Shown here: piece by piece, positions 1 through 4,215 of the stretch
How positions within the stretch are numbered: position 1 is the first letter of the stretch
Layout: each line of letters opens with the position of its first letter
Assembly: GCA_007116205.1 (NCBI GenBank)
Contig: SKIY01000031.1
Coordinates: 1 to 6,906, forward strand
DNA: 6,906 nt
From: Candidatus Izemoplasma sp.
Lineage (GTDB): Bacteria; Bacillota_I; Bacilli_A; Izemoplasmatales; Izemoplasmataceae
Direction of reading: 5' to 3'
Made by a program: the position numbers and the translations under genes
Notes under the pieces: model-generated
Seen by the model: only the letters and a program-made list of their open reading frames with translations
Told to the model about the DNA's origin: nothing
The model's database searches: none

Positions 1-749
1 AATCGAATGGCTTGTGTAAAAGCCATCGCTGTTTTTTTAAACTGAAGCTTCTTTGTGGTTTGACTGCCCTTAACATAAGGAGACGTATCATTAATAATTG
101 CGCCATCTCTTAAGGCAACTGTACGCGTAGCGTACTCTGAGGCAAGCTGTTCATCATGCGTAACCATAATCACAAGTTTGTCTTTAGCAATTTCTTGAAT
201 TAAGTTCATAATTTGTTTGCTGGTTTCTTGATCAATTGCACCGGTAGGTTCATCGGCTAAAATAATTGCGGGGTCATTTGCTAAGGCTCTTGCGATAGCG
301 ACGCGTTGCATTTGACCACCAGATAATTGATTCGGTCGTTTATAGACATGGTCTTTTAAACCAACTTTATCTAAAACATCGAGTGCTCTTTGTCGCCTTT
401 CATCTACACCGATCCCACTTAAAGTCATACCCACTTCCACATTCGCTAATACCGATATATGTGGAATCAAATTATAGTTTTGAAAAACAAATCCAATCGC
501 ATGGTTTCGGTAGCTATCCCAATCAGTTGCTTTAAAGTGTTTTGTGGATTTTCCATCAATCAGCACATCGCCTTCATCGTATCGGTCTAACCCACCAATA
601 ATGTTTAACATCGTGGTTTTACCAGAACCCGAAGGACCAATGATACAGACGAATTCTTTATCTTTAAAATCTAAACTGACGTTATCGAGTGCCGTTTGTT
701 TAAAGGTACCTTGTTTATATTTTTTTGTAATGTTTTTAAGGCTTAACAT
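1..749 (-). CDS. MacB/LolD-type ABC exporter ATP-binding protein, probably N-terminal part of an ATPase-permease fusion (3' end outside window)
   Basis: Reading back from ATG 749-747 gives 249 codons with no stop before the window edge. It is an ABC ATPase: Walker A GPSGSGKTT (residues 38-46), Q-loop Q90 in FVFQNYNL, signature LSGGQMQR (142-149), Walker B ILADEPTGAID (163-173) and H-loop H198 in MVTHD. The DEPTGAxD form and overall pattern are typical of the MacB/LolD/FtsE family, which drives FtsX-like permeases that move peptides, antibiotics or lipoproteins rather than importing solutes. The ATPase core normally ends near residue 225, yet the frame stays open through a basic linker into KKTAMAFTQAIR. 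That resembles the junction before the first TM helix in Bacillota proteins where the ATPase is fused to the permease, so a fusion is inferred. The start is set by a strong Shine-Dalgarno, AAGGAGG (763-757), seven bases before ATG. The substrate cannot be told from this part. Confidence 0.93.
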   Translation of the reverse strand, partial: MLSLKNITKKYKQGTFKQTALDNVSLDFKDKEFVCIIGPSGSGKTTMLNIIGGLDRYDEGDVLIDGKSTKHFKATDWDSYRNHAIGFVFQNYNLIPHISVLANVEVGMTLSGIGVDERRQRALDVLDKVGLKDHVYKRPNQLSGGQMQRVAIARALANDPAIILADEPTGAIDQETSKQIMNLIQEIAKDKLVIMVTHDEQLASEYATRTVALRDGAIINDTSPYVKGSQTTKKLQFKKTAMAFTQAIR

Positions 750-774
750 CAAACCGCCTCCTTAATATGAAATC

Positions 775-803
775 ATTATAAAGAGCTTTGCTGTAGAATG
801 CAA
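775..803 (-). promoter_or_regulatory. Probable promoter of the ABC exporter gene
   Basis: On the minus strand a perfect -10 TATAAT (780-775) sits 17 bp downstream of a weak -35 TTGCAT (803-798). The expected start near 768 leaves a leader of about 20 bases holding the AAGGAGG site. The -35 is only a half match to consensus and is covered by the left arm of an inverted repeat. Confidence 0.55.
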
Positions 804-824
804 TAAGGATGCACTGTATTGCAT
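798..824. promoter_or_regulatory. Inverted repeat, candidate operator over the exporter -35 element
   Basis: ATGCAATA (798-805) and TATTGCAT (817-824) are perfect 8-bp inverted arms separated by 11 bases. The left arm coincides with the -35 hexamer of the minus-strand promoter, where a dimeric repressor or activator would act. No regulator family is recognised from the motif. No U-run follows, so it is not a terminator. Confidence 0.45.
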
Positions 825-914
825 AAAAGCGATAAGTGATCACGACCAACTAGAACTTTAAAACAATAATTGTCGATAAACAATAAATAAATAACGAAAA
901 ACAGTATAAAAGTA

Positions 915-942
915 TTGACTATAAATAAATATTGTGTATAAT
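915..942 (+). promoter_or_regulatory. Promoter for the DUF2975/XRE operon
   Basis: TTGACT (915-920) and a perfect TATAAT (937-942) are separated by 16 bp in very AT-rich DNA. The expected start near 949 gives a leader of about 50 bases before ATG 998. It diverges from the exporter promoter; the two share a roughly 250-base intergenic region. Confidence 0.7.
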
Positions 943-997
943 TTAATTAAAGCCTAGATAAGTATCAAAGCTTAATAAAAAATAAGAGGTGTCATTT

Positions 998-1591
998 ATG
1001 AACGAACCCTTCAATGAAAAAAGATTTAAAAATGTTTTAACCGTTAGCCGTATTTTAACCATCATTATTGTTAGTATAATAATATTTATGGGGGTACTTG
1101 CCTTAATTGGAACGATTTTCGGTATGTTTATTTCACCGACATGGATTGAGTTTGATTTGTCGCAACACGCCTTATTGTTTGATCGTGGACCTATCGCGTT
1201 TTCGATTGACTCATTAGAAGGTATACTTAGTTTAAAAACGATTTTAGTATTTGGTGGACTTGCACTTATAGTCGTGACTGGGTTTGGATTAATGTTTTTT
1301 AACAATCTTCGGTTATTGCTTCGTGAGGTCAAGGAAAAAAGACCGTTTTCTTCAACAAGTGTAAAACATGTAATGTATATGAGTTATACATTAATCCTTG
1401 CCGGAATCATCATACCAATTTTTGCCAGCGTCTTCTTTAGACAAATCATGTTAGCTGTTGAAAGTCCTGAGCTCAGTATTAACTATAGTCCCGATATAAA
1501 CACGATATTTTTAGGGCTTTTACTATACTTACTTGGTAAAATATTTGCCTATGGAAACTACTTGCAAGCTGAAGTTGACGGGACGGTGTAA
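998..1591 (+). CDS. DUF2975 family four-TM membrane protein (YoaS-like)
   Basis: This is an integral membrane protein of 197 residues. Hydrophobic helices lie at about residues 19-44, 80-101, 124-146 and 172-190. Between TM2 and TM3 is the stretch LLLREVKEKRPFSS, matching the family pattern of a charged segment followed by a G/R-P-F motif, which is the main basis for the DUF2975 call. The biochemical role of the family is unknown; members commonly sit beside a small XRE regulator (B. subtilis YoaS/YozG type), as here. I chose ATG 998 because AAGAGG (984-989) lies eight bases upstream; the in-frame GTG at 989 overlaps that site and is unlikely to be the start. The stop is two bases before the next gene, so the two are probably translated from one message. 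Confidence 0.82.
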   Translation: MNEPFNEKRFKNVLTVSRILTIIIVSIIIFMGVLALIGTIFGMFISPTWIEFDLSQHALLFDRGPIAFSIDSLEGILSLKTILVFGGLALIVVTGFGLMFFNNLRLLLREVKEKRPFSSTSVKHVMYMSYTLILAGIIIPIFASVFFRQIMLAVESPELSINYSPDINTIFLGLLLYLLGKIFAYGNYLQAEVDGTV

Positions 1592-1593
1592 AA

Positions 1594-1815
1594 ATGGGAA
1601 TCATTGTACGTTTAGACCGTGTACTAGCAGATCGTAAAATGCAGTTAAGCGAACTAGCGAGCGCAGTAGATATTAGTATGGCTAATCTTTCAAACCTGAA
1701 AACAGGTAAGGTTAAAGCCATACGGTTTTCTACACTTGAGCGAATTTGTGAAGTGCTTGAATGCCAACCCGGAGAACTATTAGAATATTCAGAAACAGAA
1801 AAAGAAAATAATTAA
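1594..1815 (+). CDS. Small Cro/CI (XRE) family transcriptional regulator, YozG-like
   Basis: This 73-residue protein is almost entirely one helix-turn-helix domain. Residues 17-45 (MQLSELASAVDIS, then ANLSNLKTGK) form the scanning and recognition helices. A second helical pair (FSTLERICEVLECQPGELLEY) is typical of the HTH_26/YozG subgroup of Cro/CI repressors. It starts two bases after the DUF2975 stop, with purine-rich sequence at the end of that gene (GACGGGACGG) as the probable ribosome site, consistent with coupling. By analogy with YoaS/YozG pairs it probably controls its own operon or modulates the membrane partner; no target is visible. The last codons form the 5' arm of the terminator. 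Confidence 0.88.
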   Translation: MGIIVRLDRVLADRKMQLSELASAVDISMANLSNLKTGKVKAIRFSTLERICEVLECQPGELLEYSETEKENN

Positions 1816-1831
1816 GGATTATTTTCTTTTT
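1799..1831 (+). terminator. Intrinsic terminator overlapping the XRE gene stop
   Basis: AAAGAAAATAAT (1801-1812) pairs perfectly with ATTATTTTCTTT (1818-1829) around a five-base loop, and two further A-T pairs extend it to 1799/1831. A T-run covers 1826-1834. The stem has little GC, so termination may be modest. The stop codon sits in the loop, so translation reaches into the hairpin. Confidence 0.7.
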
Positions 1832-1889
1832 TTTGTATTATCAATGATAAAAGTAAAGTCATTTTTGCTTTTCTTTTAACGTAGATAAG

Positions 1890-1898
1890 TGATAAAAT
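1890..1898 (+). promoter_or_regulatory. Possible extended -10 promoter for the zinc-ribbon gene
   Basis: TGATAAAAT gives a TGn extension plus TAAAAT (1893-1898). No good -35 lies at the right distance, which an extended -10 can compensate for. A start near 1905 would give a leader of about 60 bases ending in AAGAGGAGA before ATG 1964. Confidence 0.4.
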
Positions 1899-1963
1899 AG
1901 TTTAGGATGTACAAAATGTATTAATTAAACACAAATCACATCGATTGAAGAGGAGAATACGTT

Positions 1964-2363
1964 ATGGCCATTGTATTATGTAAAGAATGTACACGTGAAA
2001 TATCATCAGAGGCTGTTTTTTGTCCGCATTGTGGGTATCCTTTAAAAAATAGTAATGCACAAGCGAACCCATCGCAAAGTGATGACTCTTTTTCAGCGTT
2101 TGATGATTTAGCATCAAACCCACCGAGGTAGCGCTAAGAATATTGCGGATTCTAAAGCGGTTACGGGGTTAGTATTAGCGATCATCGCGATATTTTTACC
2201 AGTTCCAGTTGTTGATATTGCGCTTTCAGCGCTCGCTATTATACTTGGTTCACAAGCAAGTAAAATGCCTTTGCTAACAAAAAAATGGACAGCTTCAGCG
2301 GCATATTTTATCGGTATTATTGGACTGATTATGAACATTATTTTTTGGATACAAGTCGCTTAA
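1964..2363 (+). pseudogene. Zinc-ribbon plus DUF4190-like membrane protein, interrupted by a frameshift
   Basis: ATG 1964 follows a good ribosome site, AAGAGGAGA, and encodes an N-terminal zinc ribbon: CKEC (C6, C9) and CPHC (C20, C23). A polar Ser/Asp/Asn-rich linker ends at TAG 2129-2131 after 55 codons. The +1 frame then continues to TAA 2361-2363 with two hydrophobic segments (VTGLVLAIIAIFLPV and AAYFIGIIGLIMNIIFW) around LGSQASKM. This is the layout of zinc-ribbon/DUF4190-type small membrane proteins. The +1 frame has its own stop at 2109 and no ATG until well inside the membrane part, so it is not a separate gene. Removing one G from the GG at 2127-2128 restores a protein of about 132 residues reading through NPPSSAKN. 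The break is a real one-base insertion, a sequencing or assembly error, or less likely a programmed +1 shift at AGG-TAG. Function unknown. Confidence 0.75.
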
Positions 2364-2364
2364 G

Positions 2365-2396
2365 TGAAATGCGATGCTTTTTCGTGTAATTTTTGT
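2365..2396 (+). repeat. Direct repeat copy 1: degenerate promoter-like segment
   Basis: TGAAATGC, two variable bases, TGCTTTTT and then TAATTTTT match the segment at 2437-2469 with few differences and one missing base. Here the -35-like GTGAAA (2364-2369) and -10-like TGTAAT (2385-2390) are poorer and 15 bp apart, so this copy probably does not act as a strong promoter. Confidence 0.55.
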
Positions 2397-2435
2397 AGGT
2401 TAGTACACAAATAGTAAACAATAATCAAATTGGTA

Positions 2436-2463
2436 TTGAAATGCAGTGCTTTTTTGTTATAAT
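2436..2463 (+). promoter_or_regulatory. Strong promoter for the GGDEF gene
   Basis: -35 TTGAAA (2436-2441), a 16-bp spacer and a perfect -10 TATAAT (2458-2463) with a TGT extension (2455-2457). The predicted start at about 2470 gives a leader of about 45 bases ending in GGGGGAG (2500-2506). Confidence 0.75.
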
Positions 2464-2469
2464 TTTTAT
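2437..2469 (+). repeat. Direct repeat copy 2: carries the functional promoter
   Basis: This is the second copy of the segment at 2365-2396, 72 bases downstream. It contains the consensus-like elements of the promoter before the GGDEF gene. Confidence 0.55.
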
Positions 2470-2482
2470 GAAAACGTTTTAG
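2469..2482. promoter_or_regulatory. Palindrome at the transcription start, cre-like candidate operator
   Basis: AAAACGTTTT (2471-2480) is a perfect 10-bp palindrome with a central CG, placed at about +1 to +11 of the promoter. The wider TGAAAACGTTTTAG matches 12 of 14 positions of the Bacillota catabolite element TGWAANCGNTNWCA. A LacI/CcpA-type repressor site is plausible but not established. Confidence 0.4.
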
Positions 2483-2515
2483 TGAATTAGAATCTCTTTG
2501 GGGGAGCGCAGATTT

Positions 2516-3514
2516 ATGAAGATTAGTAGCTTAAATAAGGCTTTGAAAATTAAAGACCTGAGCATGTATAAACAGCAGCGCAATCAATACTTTTCTGAAG
2601 CTGAAGCGCGATTAAAAGCGAGATACGGCGTTGATGTTTTAAATGATGTTATTTTGTCACAAGTGAGTCAGATTGTGCTTTTTGCGGATTTAAAAGACCT
2701 CAACAATATCGTTTTAGAAGTTATTCATGGGAATTTAGCAATGCTTGGTTTTGATGATAAGCCGCATATTGCACTTTCAGAAATACTCGATGCCTTCGAC
2801 TTTAATAACGGCTATGCAAAAGTAGCGGGTGAAAAAAAGTATTATGAAGATGTTTATAATCAGCTTTTTAATTTTGAAGATGAGCCTAATGTAACTTTTC
2901 CGATTATCAATCGTAATGGAAAACAGTGGATTCGCTTCAATTTAGTGTTGGTTGAAGGAAAAAAAGACTTAGCCGCAGTTTTTATAACCGATGTAACGAA
3001 CTTTTTAGTTGAAGAAGAGGCTTTATTTACTAAAACCCATCACGATTCTTTAACGGGTTTATTTAATAAGTATACCTTCGATTATCACTTTGGGTTACGA
3101 CATAAAAACAAACATTTTCATGTTTTGTTTTTGGATTTAGATGACTTTAAAATATTGAATGATTATTGCGGTCATCAAAAAGGGAACGAGTACTTAATCG
3201 CTTTTACGAAAATATTAAAAGCGTATGAAACGGATTTTAATCGCTTTTACCGAATAGGAGGCGATGAGTTTGTCGGATTGTTTTTCCAACGTGAAGCAAA
3301 TGTTAAAACCATGGTTAAAGAGATCATTGTTAAAACAAGAAACTTGGCAAAACATTTTGATAAAAAAACAACCGTTTCTATTGGGGTTGTAAAAGCGGAA
3401 GCGTGTGAAGGTATTATCGATAAAGCAGATCAATTGTTGTATCAAATTAAAGCGCAAGGAAAAGATATGTTTTTGTATAAAAAAGAATCTGAGATAAAAA
3501 ATAAAACTGAATGA
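2516..3514 (+). CDS. PAS-like/GGDEF diguanylate cyclase
   Basis: This soluble protein of 332 residues has no TM segment or signal peptide. The first 165 or so residues look like a PAS-type sensor: a helical start, then a stretch ending in PIINRNGKQWIRFNL and AAVFITDVTNF, which resembles the last strands of a PAS/PAC fold leading into a linker helix. No cofactor residue is evident. The C-terminal part is a GGDEF domain: HDSLTGLFNK, FLDLDDFKILND, the catalytic RIGGDEF and TVSIGVV are all present, so it should be able to make cyclic di-GMP from two GTP. The RxxD inhibitory site usually found before GGDEF is absent (the position reads TDFN), so feedback inhibition is unlikely. ATG 2516 is chosen because GGGGGAG lies nine bases upstream; the in-frame TTG 2498 would put the ribosome site inside the gene. 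It is monocistronic, with its own promoter and terminator. Confidence 0.88.
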   Translation: MKISSLNKALKIKDLSMYKQQRNQYFSEAEARLKARYGVDVLNDVILSQVSQIVLFADLKDLNNIVLEVIHGNLAMLGFDDKPHIALSEILDAFDFNNGYAKVAGEKKYYEDVYNQLFNFEDEPNVTFPIINRNGKQWIRFNLVLVEGKKDLAAVFITDVTNFLVEEEALFTKTHHDSLTGLFNKYTFDYHFGLRHKNKHFHVLFLDLDDFKILNDYCGHQKGNEYLIAFTKILKAYETDFNRFYRIGGDEFVGLFFQREANVKTMVKEIIVKTRNLAKHFDKKTTVSIGVVKAEACEGIIDKADQLLYQIKAQGKDMFLYKKESEIKNKTE

Positions 3515-3531
3515 TTTCAGTTTTATTTTTT
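3496..3531. terminator. Bidirectional terminator between the converging GGDEF gene and the desaturase remnant
   Basis: The arms 3496-3511 and 3516-3531 pair perfectly over 16 bp around loop TGAT, with A-runs on one side and T-runs on the other. It can therefore work on both strands. The GGDEF stop (3512-3514) lies in the loop, and the minus-strand stop (3525-3523) lies in the right arm. Confidence 0.8.
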
Positions 3532-4026
3532 TGTTTTATGAAACAACTTCGTTGAAATAAGTGCTGATAAATAGATGGTTGGCAAGTCACTACCAGGGTG
3601 GGGTCCACCACCGGTTAGGTATAAGTTTTTTATGTTGTTAAATCGATTGTGGGGTCTTGCATATAGCATTTGTGAACATGATAGTCATCATGCCAGTCTT
3701 TTGGGGAAATTATGTGTTCGACTTCGATATGTTTTAATAAATTTTTAATGGGTGTTTTTTTCGATGGAAGCGAACTGATCGCGCCACTGTTTACCGACGT
3801 GTTCATCGACTATGTTATCGAAATCATCTGCGGATACCGCAATAGTGTGCGAATAAAGCTTAGCTAGATGGGTACATTTTTCTTCGCCTAAAAAATTAAT
3901 TCTTAAAGCAAAGGTTTGGCCGATTTTTATGGCGAGTAGCCCTTGTTTCTGTATTTTATTTAAATCAGGCAATCCTTTACCGAAAATGTTTTTAAATAGT
4001 TTTATAAAACGAATCCACTTGAACAT
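3523..4026 (-). pseudogene. Remnant of a CrtI/CrtN-type FAD-dependent desaturase (phytoene/diapophytoene desaturase family)
   Basis: Three minus-strand frames read in order give one decayed protein. Frame A, from ATG 4026 to stop 3745 (93 codons), contains SHTIAVSADDFDNIVDEH, resembling the mid-region His-T-x-x-F/V-S-x-D-F motif of CrtI-type enzymes. Frame B gives KNLLKHIEVEHIISPKDW, the family's hI.vE.i.tP.Dw segment. Frame C gives QMLYARPHNRFNNIKNLYL, then TGGGPHPGSDLPTIYLSA and a stop at 3525-3523, matching the C-terminal FAD-binding motif (NLYlvGagthPG.GiP). Intact enzymes have about 500 residues with an N-terminal GxGxxG dinucleotide fold; that fold and some internal stretches are missing here. 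The A-to-B shift falls at a seven-A tract (3755-3761 on the plus strand). The B-to-C shift coincides with loss of roughly eight residues. No catalysis is expected. Family assignment is firm for frame C, good for B and tentative for A. Confidence 0.72.
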
Positions 4027-4047
4027 ATCAACACACCCTTTATATAG

Positions 4048-4079
4048 ATTATAGCATTAAGTGTTTATATCAATGCTAT
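4048..4079 (-). promoter_or_regulatory. Promoter-like sequence with inverted repeat upstream of the desaturase remnant
   Basis: On the minus strand an extended -10, TGCTATAAT (TATAAT at 4053-4048), lies about 20 bases before ATG 4026. A TTGATA (4073-4068) is upstream, but the spacing of 14 is short. ATAGCATT (4051-4058) and AATGCTAT (4072-4079) form perfect 8-bp inverted arms over these elements, a possible operator. The leader has only a weak ribosome site (AAGGGTG). Confidence 0.45.
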
Positions 4080-4120
4080 TTTGCATGAAAAAGTGTAACT
4101 TAGAGGCGGTTATTTGTATC

Positions 4121-4141
4121 AAACGCAAATGACTTGCATTT
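4121..4141. promoter_or_regulatory. Metal-regulator operator 1 (imperfect 21-bp palindrome) of the znu operon
   Basis: Left half AAACGCAA and right half TTGCATTT form an inverted repeat with one mismatch around a five-base centre, ATGAC. It shares 17 of 21 bases with the palindrome at 4171-4191, and its right half contains the -35 hexamer of the znuA promoter. Position, pairing and the downstream genes suggest binding by a Zur/Fur- or MntR-type repressor. The sequence is not the textbook Bacillus Zur box or the streptococcal AdcR box. Confidence 0.65.
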
Positions 4142-4162
4142 AAATATGTTTTTGTGTATATT
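4134..4162 (+). promoter_or_regulatory. Promoter of the znu operon
   Basis: TTGCAT (4134-4139), a 17-bp spacer and TATATT (4157-4162) predict a start near 4169. The leader carries operator 2 and then AGGGG (4204-4208), seven bases before ATG 4216. Both hexamers are moderate matches, suiting a gene switched by derepression. Confidence 0.6.
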
Positions 4163-4170
4163 TTATATGT

Positions 4171-4191
4171 AAACGCGAAAGACTTGCGTTT
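4171..4191. promoter_or_regulatory. Metal-regulator operator 2 (21-bp palindrome) of the znu operon
   Basis: Left half AAACGCGA and right half TTGCGTTT form an inverted repeat with one mismatch. It lies immediately downstream of the predicted start, and its centre is exactly 50 bp from that of operator 1. A regulator bound at both would sit on about the same helix face on either side of the -10, a common repression layout. Confidence 0.65.
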
Positions 4192-4215
4192 AAAAAACAT
4201 GTTAGGGGTTTATAT

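Noticed and set aside
544..765. 73-codon plus-strand frame across the exporter ATPase gene
   Set aside because: It lies wholly opposite the Walker A region of the ATPase and has no Shine-Dalgarno or recognisable protein features.
836..843. GTGATCAC palindrome between the divergent promoters
   Set aside because: It is only 8 bp, lies away from promoter elements, and has no second copy; chance is sufficient.
943..1332. 129-codon open frame on the minus strand opposite the DUF2975 gene
   Set aside because: It is antisense to a well-supported membrane protein gene, has no ribosome site, and its composition reflects the complement of hydrophobic codons.
2109..2363. Membrane part of the zinc-ribbon locus as an independent gene
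   Set aside because: There is no ATG, GTG or TTG start with a ribosome site at its beginning; the first in-frame ATG falls inside the hydrophobic domain.
2364..2400. Possible terminator after the frameshifted zinc-ribbon gene
   Set aside because: T-rich sequence is present, but no stem with a workable loop precedes it; it is better explained as the degenerate copy of the downstream promoter segment.
4121..4191. Two short palindromic repeats considered as a mini CRISPR array
   Set aside because: There are only two copies, both placed around a promoter, with no cas genes; the 29-bp gap contains the -10 element.
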